DNA of 64,000 nt from contig JABDMM010000033.1 of NCBI GenBank assembly GCA_013001465.1, positions 1 to 64,000 of the forward strand, given 5' to 3'. Below are positions 8,633-17,523 of this stretch, piece by piece. The notes below the pieces were generated by a model that was not told the DNA's origin, ran no database searches, and worked only from the letters and a program-made list of their open reading frames with translations. The DNA comes from Chitinophagales bacterium (GTDB taxonomy: Bacteria; Bacteroidota; Bacteroidia; Chitinophagales; JABDMM01). Numbering within the stretch: position 1 is the first letter of the stretch; every line of letters starts with the position of its first letter. The translations under genes were made by a program, and so were the position numbers.

Positions 8633-10339
8633 TCAATTTTTAGGAATGAGTTTATACTTTTCCTTGAGGTCGTTTAATAGCTCTTTTTGGGCGTCAATTT
8701 TCTTTATCAATTCATCTCTTAAAGGATTTGCATGATTGGTGTTTTTAAAGAAACCCATTTTATCCTCAAGAGAATAAAGCTCTGACTGGGTTTTGGATAT
8801 CCTGTCTCGCATTTGATTACGTTCCTTTCGAAACAGATCTTCTCTTTTACTGCTATCCTTGTACCCGTCGAGTTTGTGTTTAAATTTCAGTATATCTTTT
8901 TCATGCTTATCCATATCTAAAGCCGAATATATCTTGCTCACTGCTTTATTATATGATTGATTTATTGAGTCTATCGATCCCGAAGGAACTTGATCGATCG
9001 CTTTCCATCGAAGGGCAAAGTCTTTTAAAGCCTCCAGATCTTCATCTTGAACGCCCTTTGAGGTATAATTATTGATCTCTTTGATGAGGTCTTCTTTTAA
9101 AACTAAGTTTTCCCTTCTCCGATCATCGATGGTAGCATAAAACTCTTTCTTTGCTGCAAAAAAATCATCACAAGCACTCTTAAATTTTTTCCATAATTTT
9201 TGTTCATCAGACCTGTTTGCCGGACCTATCTTTTTCCATTCTTTCTGAAGTTGAATGAATTGTTCAGTTGCTTCTTTCCAGTCTTCGGAATCCTTGATGT
9301 CACCGGCTGCTTCGATCAACTTCTTTTTAGCTTCCTTATTTTCTTGTTGCTGAGCTTTACTTTTATCGAAATGGGCTTTCTTCTTTTCAAAAAACAGATC
9401 GCATGCTTTTTTGAATTCAGCCCAGCATTCATCATTTTGCTTTTTGTTCAAAAACCCGGTCTTTTTCCAAAGTTGTTGGATTTCGATAACCTCTTCTGTG
9501 TGTTTCTGCCAGTCTTTAAATTTGCTAATATCAAGCTTATTCAAGCTATCAACTTTTTCTATCAGTGCTTTTTTTTCATTGTAAGCTTCTTCATGAAACT
9601 TGTGTACCTCTTCATAATGGTGATGGATTCGTTCATAGATTTTATTGACCGTATCGTAGTATTTGTTTCTTACCTCAGGCCACTTATCTTGAAGAGTTGG
9701 GCCTATACTGCTCCATTCTTTCTGATAAACTCTAATTAAGTATTCAACCTGTTTAACAGATTCGATGGCGTTGAGAGACTCGATTTTGTGGATCAATTCA
9801 TTCTTGAGTTCAAGGTTCTTTTCAAGGCTATATTCTCTGAGCTCTCTGTAAATTTTTGCATTATAATAGAATTCATCTACCAATACATTGAAATCGTGTT
9901 GAAGCGATTTTTCATCAGTTGGATTTACATGACCACTATTGTGCCACCTTTCTTTAATAGCATTGAATTCATCAAATGCAGGACCAGCTTCTTTTTCTTT
10001 TTTAATCAAGAGCCTAAGCTCATCGATAATCTTGGTTTTGTCGACGACATGTTTTTTCTTATCATCTTCGGTTGGTTCTTGTTCTTCCTGTGACTTTTCT
10101 TCTTTAACATCCTTTTTCGCTACATCAGATGCTGAATCATCATTTTTTGGTTCATTTTGATTCGAAGTCTCTTCGCTCTCAGATCCGGTATCAGCAGATG
10201 TTTGCTCAGGAACAGGATCAGTAGAATCGTTCTCAGTGCTTTCAGAAGTTTCCTCAATCTGATTTTCATCTGTGGTCCCTTCAGGATCAATATGATTCTC
10301 TAATTTACTTTCGTTCTCTATTTTATTTGACTCTTCCAA
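8633..10339 (-). CDS. DUF349 repeat protein (568 aa)
   Basis: The first 110 residues are a disordered, strongly acidic segment (Glu/Asp/Ser/Thr). After it come five copies of a helical unit of about 65 residues with a conserved tryptophan and a KEWKKIGP-like signature, starting at about residues 112, 185, 260, 341 and 415; these match DUF349 repeats. A charged coiled-coil tail (about 485-568) follows. DUF349 proteins are common in Bacteroidota and have no firmly established function; the predicted fold is elongated helical. Its gene precedes the esterase gene by one base. The upstream 250 bases hold a nested inverted repeat (10473-10530) that could lie in its leader. Confidence 0.9.
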   Translation of the reverse strand: MEESNKIENESKLENHIDPEGTTDENQIEETSESTENDSTDPVPEQTSADTGSESEETSNQNEPKNDDSASDVAKKDVKEEKSQEEQEPTEDDKKKHVVDKTKIIDELRLLIKKEKEAGPAFDEFNAIKERWHNSGHVNPTDEKSLQHDFNVLVDEFYYNAKIYRELREYSLEKNLELKNELIHKIESLNAIESVKQVEYLIRVYQKEWSSIGPTLQDKWPEVRNKYYDTVNKIYERIHHHYEEVHKFHEEAYNEKKALIEKVDSLNKLDISKFKDWQKHTEEVIEIQQLWKKTGFLNKKQNDECWAEFKKACDLFFEKKKAHFDKSKAQQQENKEAKKKLIEAAGDIKDSEDWKEATEQFIQLQKEWKKIGPANRSDEQKLWKKFKSACDDFFAAKKEFYATIDDRRRENLVLKEDLIKEINNYTSKGVQDEDLEALKDFALRWKAIDQVPSGSIDSINQSYNKAVSKIYSALDMDKHEKDILKFKHKLDGYKDSSKREDLFRKERNQMRDRISKTQSELYSLEDKMGFFKNTNHANPLRDELIKKIDAQKELLNDLKEKYKLIPKN

Positions 10340-10472
10340 TGCAGATGTTATTATACAATTGTATGCTGATTGTCGACAAAAGTTTCATCCCGCATCCGAA
10401 AACTGCATGCTTAATAGCATCGGAAATCGTCCACGAGCAAAGGGAAACAAACCACAACCTGCAATAAAGTGT

Positions 10473-10530
10473 ATTGCCTTTGTGAAACTTTCAATCCTTT
10501 AATCTACATAAAGTTAAGTATAAAGGCAAT
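10473..10530. repeat. Nested inverted repeat, possible structured RNA element
   Basis: Outer arms ATTGCCTTT (10473-10481) and AAAGGCAAT (10522-10530) are perfect complements. Inside them AACTTT (10486-10491) and AAAGTT (10510-10515) are again complementary, leaving an 18-base loop. Together they could fold as one hairpin with an internal loop of 4 and 6 bases. It could act in the leader of the DUF349 transcript or be a small RNA; function unknown. Confidence 0.45.
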
Positions 10531-10540
10531 TTCAGGCATA

Positions 10541-10571
10541 AAAAAAGCCCTTCCGTGGAGGAAGAGCTTTT
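10541..10571 (-). terminator. Rho-independent terminator after the 58-aa ORF
   Basis: On the minus strand the sequence reads AAAAGCTCTTCC, a five-base loop, GGAAGGGCTTTT and then a T run. This is a strong stem with one G-T pair and a U tail. It lies 21 bases past the stop of the small gene at 10593, whose transcript it would end. Confidence 0.75.
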
Positions 10572-10592
10572 CACCTTAACCAAAAAGTTCTA

Positions 10593-10769
10593 CTAGTAAT
10601 CGGCGTTTGCTGTCTCAACAAGTTCCAGTCTTACTTTTTGGACTTCACCTAACTTGTTTACGTATTCGTTTAAATATCCTTTTGATAATAAATCCTTAGC
10701 TTCAGATTTTAGCACTCTATACTTATCAAGTAATTTCTTAAATCGGTATAAATTCAGTATTTGTATCAT
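10593..10769 (-). CDS. Small hypothetical protein (58 aa)
   Basis: ATG at 10769, stop at 10593. The product is basic and helical: it begins MIQILNLYRFKKLLDKY and ends VETANADY. No signal peptide or membrane segment. Support for it being real: it fills an otherwise empty intergenic region, it has an amphipathic heptad-like pattern over nearly its full length, and a terminator on the same strand follows its stop. I do not recognise a named family. Its upstream neighbour (10889) is divergent. Confidence 0.65.
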   Translation of the reverse strand: MIQILNLYRFKKLLDKYRVLKSEAKDLLSKGYLNEYVNKLGEVQKVRLELVETANADY

Positions 10770-10888
10770 AATAATTTGGTTTTAGTGTTTGTATTTATTG
10801 TTCTTATAACAAACTACGTGCCAAAAATGTTTTAACTTCTTTAAGTTATTGAATAACAGATCATTAATTTGTAAAAAAGTCTTAGATC

Positions 10889-12520
10889 ATGCAAAACAGA
10901 CCATCATCAGCTTATTTTGCAAGCCGTTCTGAGGTAATTGGGATCAATGGAATGGTTGCGAGTAGTCACAGTCTTGCAAGTGCTGCTGGCATCGAGATCC
11001 TAAAGAAAGGTGGAAGTGCAGTAGATGCTGCTATAGCTGCAAATGCTGTTTTGGCGGTAGTTGAACCAACAGGTTGTGGTATTGGCGGAGATCTGTTCGC
11101 AATTTGTTGGATCGAAGGGGATAAAAAACTATATGGACTGAATGGAAGTGGTCGCTCTTCTCTGCTGTCAGACATAAATCAAATCAAAGAAAGAGGGTAC
11201 TCAACTATTCCAAAGTTAGGCCCGCTCTCCATTACTGTACCGGGATGCGTGGATGCATGGTTCGAACTACACAACAAGTTTTGCAACCTTGAAATGGAAG
11301 AGATCCTAAAGCCTGCTATTTATTTAGCTGAAAATGGATTCCCTTTAACGGAGGTTATTACATTTTATTGGAACAGAAATATGGCTGCCTTTAAGGAGTT
11401 CCCATCTGCTTATGCGCTTTTTGGGAGTGAAAAAAGAGTAAAAGGAGAACGGATCAAAAATGAGAGCCTTGCTAAAACCCTTTCAGTAATAGCAAAAAGC
11501 GGGAAAGATGTTTTTTATCAAGGTGATATAGCAAGAAAAATTTCAGACTTCATTGTCCAATCCGGAGGTAATTTTTGTGAAGAAGATCTGAACAGACACT
11601 CCTCCATTTGGGTTGATCCACTAAGTATAAATTATAGGGGTTATGATATTTGGGAGTTACCACCTAACGGACAAGGAATTGCCGTTCTTCAAATGCTCAA
11701 TATGCTCGAAGAGTATAATCTGGCGGATATCAAATGGAACAGTGCTGAGTATATCCACTTGCTTGTCGAGGCAAAGAAGTTAGTATATGAAGACCGCGCA
11801 AAATATTATTCGGATCCGGATTTTTCCGATTTTGATTATAATCGATTATTAACAAAATCATATGCAAAGGAGCGATCTCAGTTTATAGATCTTTCTGTAG
11901 CATCGAAGACTGTTTCTGCTGGTAGTGTTTCTGAAGGTGACACGGTTTATCTCTCGACTGCGGATCAATGGGGTAACATGGTTTCTTTCATCCAAAGCAA
12001 CTATATGGGAATGGGAAGCGGTATTGCTCCTCCAGGATTAGGATTTATGTTACAGAACAGAGGGTGTTCGTTTTCTTTAGATAAGAACCACGCAAATTGT
12101 CTTGAATCTGGCAAGCGGCCGTTTCACACTATTATTCCCGCATTTGTAAGCAAGGAGGATAAGCCAATGATCAGTTTTGGATTGATGGGAGGAGACATGC
12201 AACCACAAGGACATGTTCAGATCATTTCAAACATTTTCGATCACGGAATGAACTTACAGGAAGCAGGAGATGCTCCCAGAGTTAGGCATGAGGGGTCGTC
12301 GGATCCAAATGGAAACCTGGCAGTTGAGTTAGGCGGTACTTTGTTTCTCGAGCATGGTTTCAGCGATGATACAATTGCTGATCTTGGCAGAAGAGGTCAC
12401 AATGTTAAAGTCCAAAAAGGGGGCTATGGTGGCTACCAAGCCATAATGAAAAATCAGAAGCAAAACGTCTATTACGGTGCATCCGAGTATCGCAAAGACG
12501 GATGTGCTTTGGCTTATTGA
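10889..12520 (+). CDS. Gamma-glutamyltransferase-like Ntn hydrolase (543 aa)
   Basis: The family is shown by NGMVASSHSLASAAGIEILK near the N-terminus, the GGSAVDAAIAANA and TGCGIGGDLFA motifs, and the processing site region EGDTVYLSTAD. The nucleophile should be T352, which would become the N-terminus of a small subunit of about 190 residues after self-cleavage. A substrate-loop GSGIAPPGLGFML and late GLMGGDMQPQGHVQ also match. There is no signal peptide, so unlike the periplasmic E. coli enzyme it is probably cytosolic, as in the YwrD-like subgroup. Substrate (glutathione or another gamma-glutamyl compound) not determined. It stands alone on the plus strand, and its stop abuts the stop of the convergent gene. 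Confidence 0.9.
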   Translation: MQNRPSSAYFASRSEVIGINGMVASSHSLASAAGIEILKKGGSAVDAAIAANAVLAVVEPTGCGIGGDLFAICWIEGDKKLYGLNGSGRSSLLSDINQIKERGYSTIPKLGPLSITVPGCVDAWFELHNKFCNLEMEEILKPAIYLAENGFPLTEVITFYWNRNMAAFKEFPSAYALFGSEKRVKGERIKNESLAKTLSVIAKSGKDVFYQGDIARKISDFIVQSGGNFCEEDLNRHSSIWVDPLSINYRGYDIWELPPNGQGIAVLQMLNMLEEYNLADIKWNSAEYIHLLVEAKKLVYEDRAKYYSDPDFSDFDYNRLLTKSYAKERSQFIDLSVASKTVSAGSVSEGDTVYLSTADQWGNMVSFIQSNYMGMGSGIAPPGLGFMLQNRGCSFSLDKNHANCLESGKRPFHTIIPAFVSKEDKPMISFGLMGGDMQPQGHVQIISNIFDHGMNLQEAGDAPRVRHEGSSDPNGNLAVELGGTLFLEHGFSDDTIADLGRRGHNVKVQKGGYGGYQAIMKNQKQNVYYGASEYRKDGCALAY

Positions 12521-13981
12521 TCACAATTCCACCAACCTCAAAAGATCATCCAGGATTCCTTCCTGACTCGGGCGTTTAGCATTCTTGCTAACGATGTTTC
12601 CATTCTTATCCATGATCATATACCGTGGAATACTGGTGATCCCAAACTCTTTGCAAACAGGAGCACCCCAGCCACCTGGCGAAAATCCATGAACTCCTTC
12701 AAGTCCGAATTTTTCTATTGAGGATTTCCAGGTTTGTTGGTTTTTATCAATACTGATGTATAGAAAAACAATATCTTTTTTCTGTTTGCTCGTTAACTGC
12801 TCTTTCAACTTTTTTGCAAAAGGAAACTGTTGTCGGCAGGGTCCACACCAGCTTGCCCAAAAATCAATATAAACTACCTTGCCCTTTAAGTCATCAAAAG
12901 TGAATTCCTTCCCATCTGTGCCCAGCAGGACCACACCATGCTTTTTACTTCCCTCTTTGGCAGACATGGAAGCTTCGTATGCGGATTTCTGGCTTTTCGG
13001 ATCTTTTGCGTTTAATTGTTCTTTATTGTTCTCTGCAACCCAATCCGAATATTTTTTCCCTCCAGGCAGGTTCTCCAGTGCTTTTTGGTAATGCCTAAGG
13101 ACAGATGGAAGAATGTTTTCAGCTTCATTATCAAGATATATTGCCTTGAAATAGTTGAGCGGTTCTTTCTTCAAGTGTGTCCTAACGTATTCCATAATTT
13201 TATCTGTCTTTATATCATCACTGTCAAACTTTGCAAAACTGTTGACCATATAAGTGAAATAACTGACATAATGCGGTAAGAATGTTCTGTAAGTTGGGCT
13301 AATCATAACTCCATCAGTGATCATTGATGGATGATTGAATTTTTTTACCATAATAAGAGGAATTTCAAATACCTCTCCTCCTTTACTTTGCTGCGTCTTT
13401 ACTGTAGAAGAATAGATCAATAGACCCCAATAGTTGAATTCTATTTCATTGAAGATCAGCTTTTTGAAGCTGGTTGTAAATTGATCTTTTTTATCATATT
13501 CCGAATAATAGTGCCAGTGAGCTTTTCTGTTATCGAAAAGCTTCATTTCGATATCATCAATGTGGCTATTGGTAAGCATTGTACTCATGGCATCCCAACT
13601 ATAGTGATCTTGGAATTTTTTAGAGAAAGCAGTATAGAATTCATTATTAGCAGCTCCCTCACCTTTAAATTCCAACGTTTCTAAGTTCTGGACATCAGCG
13701 TGGATCTCCAGATTAACACCAGGTTCAATAAAAATTGGCAATTCAATAGAGTTCAAATTAATTATAGCAACTTGAGGATCTGTAATTTGTAGAGGGATAT
13801 CGAATTTTTTCCCCTTGACGTTTACCAACTGAATTGACTCGCTCCCTGGTAGATAGCTATCATGAATAGCAATTGAAAATTCTTTTGATCCAAGGTTATT
13901 GATAGTACCGGATAAAATAGTTTCTTCCTGACCAAATAGAGACAATGGTATTACTAATAGAACAGTTAAAATCTTAAGCAT
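12521..13981 (-). CDS. Secreted thioredoxin-fold (TlpA/ResA-like) thiol-disulfide protein (486 aa)
   Basis: A signal peptide (about residues 1-18, ending SLFGQ) directs it to the periplasm. Residues of about 20-115 form a beta domain like the DUF4369-type domains often found ahead of TlpA domains in Bacteroidota; residues 120-330 are helical and unassigned. The C-terminal thioredoxin domain (about 345-486) has [11 protein letters not shown] with the redox CGPC pair, and a cis-proline region [14 protein letters not shown]. It likely reduces or exchanges disulfides of envelope proteins. Monocistronic by position; the stop abuts that of the convergent gene. Confidence 0.9.
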   Translation of the reverse strand: MLKILTVLLVIPLSLFGQEETILSGTINNLGSKEFSIAIHDSYLPGSESIQLVNVKGKKFDIPLQITDPQVAIINLNSIELPIFIEPGVNLEIHADVQNLETLEFKGEGAANNEFYTAFSKKFQDHYSWDAMSTMLTNSHIDDIEMKLFDNRKAHWHYYSEYDKKDQFTTSFKKLIFNEIEFNYWGLLIYSSTVKTQQSKGGEVFEIPLIMVKKFNHPSMITDGVMISPTYRTFLPHYVSYFTYMVNSFAKFDSDDIKTDKIMEYVRTHLKKEPLNYFKAIYLDNEAENILPSVLRHYQKALENLPGGKKYSDWVAENNKEQLNAKDPKSQKSAYEASMSAKEGSKKHGVVLLGTDGKEFTFDDLKGKVVYIDFWASWCGPCRQQFPFAKKLKEQLTSKQKKDIVFLYISIDKNQQTWKSSIEKFGLEGVHGFSPGGWGAPVCKEFGITSIPRYMIMDKNGNIVSKNAKRPSQEGILDDLLRLVEL

Positions 13982-14062
13982 AGTTTAGTTGATTTGCATG
14001 AAACAGCAATAGCAGTGCAAAATTAGTTCCAATTTTGGGAACAATCAATAAAATTGCAGCTA

Positions 14063-14251
14063 TTATACGAGTTGGAGTTCAGTGCAGGACTGCATGAAGT
14101 CCTGTCCGAATTTTTTAACACACCATTCGTAAAGTTCGAATACTTCCGATTCCAGTAAATTATGAATTGCTTTGTAGTATTCCTTTGTAAACAATTTAGG
14201 ATCGAAACTGACTTTTTCAAGGACGATTTTTGCATACTCCAGAGAACTCAT
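14063..14251 (-). CDS. Small conserved-looking protein (62 aa)
   Basis: Begins MSSLEYAKIVLEKVSFD and continues through a helical body to a C-terminal FGQDFMQSC segment. It has normal codon use, a helical pattern with well-placed aromatic residues, and no signal peptide. An overlapping frame at 14023-14235 gives a low-complexity, cysteine/asparagine-rich product and is rejected. I believe small proteins of this look recur in Bacteroidota but cannot name the family. It lies 103 bases after the stop of the helicase gene on the same strand. Confidence 0.65.
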   Translation of the reverse strand: MSSLEYAKIVLEKVSFDPKLFTKEYYKAIHNLLESEVFELYEWCVKKFGQDFMQSCTELQLV

Positions 14252-14354
14252 ATATTCTATTTGAAGAGGTTAAAAATGATTGCTAATATTATACGTTAGG
14301 TAGATTCAATAGTTCCTTTTTCATTTCTTATAAAACTTTCCAATCCAATTTTTA

Positions 14355-17300
14355 TTATATATCCACTGCTACTTTTTCACCTTTCTCATACTTTTCTTTT
14401 GCATGATTACACCATTTGCAATCTTCGCTTCCGCAGCCTCGATTAAACTCAAAATTTTTGATTTGGTTATAGACCGACTTTATCTGTGTTTTAACCATTT
14501 CCAGATCATCATTTGAAATAACAACCGAATGAGGTTCGGGAATGTTCCCAAACTTATCAGCTTCTATAAAATCAAAATTAACATGCTGAACAGTCCAATT
14601 TAACTTAGGATCATTCATTATCAAAAGTTTATAAAATACAGCTTGTCTCCATAAATTTCCGCCGAAATTTTCAACATGATGTTTAGTATCCTTTCTGACT
14701 CGCTGTCCAGGCCTGTTAAAAACTTTATACTTATCTACATTATTTTTATAGTTTCCTGTTTTGTAATCAATTAAGACTACATTATTGCCATCAATCTCAA
14801 CCTTGTCGATCTTCCCATTAATTTTACAGTCATCAACGAGAATGTCTTTGCATCTCATTTCGATCTTAACTTCAGAACTCCACTGGGATCTTCTTTCCTC
14901 ATAGTATTTTGAGAGCGCTTCTTTCCCACTGATCATTCTCTGTTCAAAGTCTTTTCCATGAAATGATCCTCTTTTTCTAAACATCTCTTCTTCGAATAGA
15001 TGCAATAAAACCTCCTTAGCAGGTATCGCGGATCCTTTCATGCTCTTAAAGAAATACTCAAGTGCATGGTGAGCGACAGATCCAAATACAATTGCTGAAT
15101 TTTCGATCATCGGAACACCTACGATATATTCAAAATAAAAAGAAAGGGGACATTCTAAAAACTTATTTAGATGGGAAACACTCAAACTATACCTGTCCAC
15201 GCGGGCCTTGATAAGAGGTCTATCAATTAGCGGTACCGTAACTTCCTCATTTTTACTATGCTTATCCAATATATATGGAAGCTGTTCTTGAGGCGTTATT
15301 TCGACAGAGTCGCTAAGTGAATAAACGCTTTCGGCAAGTTCGGAAATGAATATGGATTGATTCTCCACTACGTCTTCAATAGTTTCAGGTAATGTTAAAA
15401 CCAGATTGCTTTTACAGCGGGTGATACCAACATAAAATAATCTTCTTTTTTCTTCCTGATCATCACCATCACTTGATCTTATAAGTTTTTCCGGAAAGGA
15501 AAAGCCCCAACCGCCCCATTTTTTCTCCCAATGTTTCTTGATGCACCCTAGCATAAACACGTGCTCAAACTCTTTTCCTTTGGAAGAATGAACAGTTGAT
15601 AGAATAACACCCTTAGAAGATCCGATCGTATTTGAACGCAGTATTTTGAAACGCAATCTTTTAAACAAGTTGACCTTTTCAATAAATTGATCCAGAGTAA
15701 TATATGGAGCTTTTTCACTTTCATTCTTGATGAAAGTGAAAAAGCTATCCAGATCTTCAAGCATTTCAATATGCTTTTTCTGCTGTGAGACATATGTTAG
15801 AATTCCAGAGTATAAGAAATTGTCAAAAATTCGTGAGATGATTTCATTATCAACAAGTTGAATCCATTTCTCAATGTTTTGACTCAGTCGAAGCAGGTTG
15901 TGGTAATTGTTGTTCGTAATACTGCTGAACAGGTTGTTCTCTACAAATTGGTCGGCTTCACTTATGAGTTGTCTTAGCGAAAAGTATTTCTTTTTGAACT
16001 TATCTGTGTATCTCAATTTATGCTGCAATTCCGCTACGACCAGAGGGTCGATATCAAAATAAGGCATGTTTAAAATGGAAAAAAGCAGATGGTCGTTTCT
16101 AAATGGGGTTTTTCTTTCCTGACTCACATAGTTTGCTATCAGCAATAGTGACTCCACAAGTTTAGACTCGAGGATATTGGTATTGAGTGAGATTTGGTAT
16201 GGTATGTTTCTAGCTTCCAATAGCTCACGAACATTATCTGCTAAAGCATTTTTAGGATATAGAACTGCGATTTCAGAGGGAGGAACTTTATCGGTCGATA
16301 ATAATTTTTCGATCTGCCTAACTATATAAATTGCTTCTTGCTGTGGATTCTTGCACGTTAAAATTTTTGGAACGATATCAGCATCGGCAACAGCAGGATT
16401 TGATGCTAACAGGTTCTTATCAAATGAAACTCCATCCAAACTATTCCCAAGTCTCCTTATGTTATTGGATATTAAGCTTTTGGAAAGGTTTAGTATGTTT
16501 TGTGAACTTCTGTAATTTTCTTCTAATACTATAACTTTCAGGGAGTCTTTAAACTTTTCATAGAATAGCTGAATATTCTCAATATTAGCTCCCTGAAATC
16601 GATAAATAGATTGGTCGTCATCTCCTACGACGAATAAATTCGGATCATCCCAGTAGTTGCAAAGAAGGTTAAGGATTTCAAATTGAGAACCGCTCGTATC
16701 CTGAAACTCGTCAACTAAAATATATTGGAATTTCTCCTGATAGTTTCTAAGCAGATCTTCAGAGGAGTTGAATGCCCTAATTACCCAGAGTATCATATCA
16801 TCGAAGTCATATCTCTTTTTTGCGATCATTCTTTCGCGATAGATATCGTAAAGTTCAACAGCTGCAATAAATTTCAGTTTTCGACTAAGCTTATCCTTCT
16901 TTAGATCGCTTGTTTCAATTTCTTCTTTGGTTATTCGAATCAATTCTTTAGGGTTCATGCTCTCTTTCTTCATGTCTTCGAATAAACGTTTAAGCATATT
17001 CGCAGAAGAATAGAGATCTCGACTACCTGCTTTCATAGGATTTTTAGGATCCAGTTTCAGTAAAATTTCCTGTAATATTTCGATCTTATCGATATCGGAT
17101 GCTAATTCAAGTCCATGAATGCCAAATTCGTCTGGATGTTCAAGAATAACACCATTGCAGAAAGCATGAAATGTTTGAATATTGATCCGATGTGCTAATG
17201 GACCAATATAACGGATCAGCCTTTTCCTCATTTCAACTGCTGCAGTATCGGTATAAGTCAGACATAGAATATTATCTGCTCCGGTATCCGTGTTTTGCAA

Positions 17301-17453
17301 AAGGTATCCAATTCTTGTTGTTAATAGTTCAGTTTTTCCCGTACCTGGACCGGCAACAACCATAACAGGACCATCTATTTGTTCGACAGCTTCACGTTGC
17401 TTTTTATTTAATCTTGCAAATGCTTCATTATATGCTTTTGATTTCTGAATCAT
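14355..17453 (-). CDS. UvrD-type helicase fused to RecB-type nuclease with probable Fe-S cluster (1032 aa)
   Basis: Superfamily 1A helicase motifs appear in order: GPGTGKTELL (motif I, about 34-43), VDEFQDT (II), DDDQSIYRFQGA (III), LEENYRSSQ (IV), STVHSSKGKEFE (V) and RLFYVGITR (VI). The C-terminal 270 residues are a PD-(D/E)XK nuclease of the RecB/AddB type: GSVAHHALE, then KIDKVEID and LIDYKTGNY with the catalytic D and K. Cysteines C768, C1007, C1012 and C1015 bracket the nuclease as in Fe-S AddB and Cas4 nucleases. It should unwind and cut DNA ends in recombination repair. Joining helicase and nuclease in one chain without an adjacent partner gene is notable. A perfect inverted repeat lies just upstream. 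Confidence 0.93.
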   Translation of the reverse strand: MIQKSKAYNEAFARLNKKQREAVEQIDGPVMVVAGPGTGKTELLTTRIGYLLQNTDTGADNILCLTYTDTAAVEMRKRLIRYIGPLAHRINIQTFHAFCNGVILEHPDEFGIHGLELASDIDKIEILQEILLKLDPKNPMKAGSRDLYSSANMLKRLFEDMKKESMNPKELIRITKEEIETSDLKKDKLSRKLKFIAAVELYDIYRERMIAKKRYDFDDMILWVIRAFNSSEDLLRNYQEKFQYILVDEFQDTSGSQFEILNLLCNYWDDPNLFVVGDDDQSIYRFQGANIENIQLFYEKFKDSLKVIVLEENYRSSQNILNLSKSLISNNIRRLGNSLDGVSFDKNLLASNPAVADADIVPKILTCKNPQQEAIYIVRQIEKLLSTDKVPPSEIAVLYPKNALADNVRELLEARNIPYQISLNTNILESKLVESLLLIANYVSQERKTPFRNDHLLFSILNMPYFDIDPLVVAELQHKLRYTDKFKKKYFSLRQLISEADQFVENNLFSSITNNNYHNLLRLSQNIEKWIQLVDNEIISRIFDNFLYSGILTYVSQQKKHIEMLEDLDSFFTFIKNESEKAPYITLDQFIEKVNLFKRLRFKILRSNTIGSSKGVILSTVHSSKGKEFEHVFMLGCIKKHWEKKWGGWGFSFPEKLIRSSDGDDQEEKRRLFYVGITRCKSNLVLTLPETIEDVVENQSIFISELAESVYSLSDSVEITPQEQLPYILDKHSKNEEVTVPLIDRPLIKARVDRYSLSVSHLNKFLECPLSFYFEYIVGVPMIENSAIVFGSVAHHALEYFFKSMKGSAIPAKEVLLHLFEEEMFRKRGSFHGKDFEQRMISGKEALSKYYEERRSQWSSEVKIEMRCKDILVDDCKINGKIDKVEIDGNNVVLIDYKTGNYKNNVDKYKVFNRPGQRVRKDTKHHVENFGGNLWRQAVFYKLLIMNDPKLNWTVQHVNFDFIEADKFGNIPEPHSVVISNDDLEMVKTQIKSVYNQIKNFEFNRGCGSEDCKWCNHAKEKYEKGEKVAVDI

Positions 17454-17482
17454 AAACTATTTTTGTAACAAATATCAATCAT

Positions 17483-17507
17483 CAAAACGCAATGTACTTG
17501 CGTTTTG
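17483..17507. promoter_or_regulatory. Perfect inverted repeat between divergent genes
   Basis: CAAAACGCAA (17483-17492) and TTGCGTTTTG (17498-17507) are exact reverse complements around the five-base spacer TGTAC. The element sits in the 70-base gap between the divergent helicase-nuclease and asparaginase-like genes, with its edge 16 bases from one ATG and 30 from the other. That position suits an operator for a dimeric regulator acting on both genes; a transcribed hairpin is the alternative. Confidence 0.55.
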
Positions 17508-17523
17508 TAATAAACTGAGATTC

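Larger units (their letters stand above)
10340..10592. other. Intergenic region upstream of the DUF349 gene
   Basis: No convincing coding frame is visible in these 253 bases. They should contain the promoter of the minus-strand DUF349 gene. Two structured elements are listed separately: a nested inverted repeat and a terminator-like hairpin. The part nearest the DUF349 start (10340-10470) shows nothing I can assign. Confidence 0.5.

Noticed and set aside
9200-9739. Plus-strand open frame of about 179 residues opposite the DUF349 gene
   Set aside because: Very phenylalanine-rich and lacking domain features; it is the mirror of the lysine/glutamate-rich DUF349 coding strand.
14023-14235. Alternative minus-strand frame overlapping the 62-residue protein
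   Set aside because: Asparagine/cysteine-rich and without a helical pattern, while the other frame gives a coherent protein.
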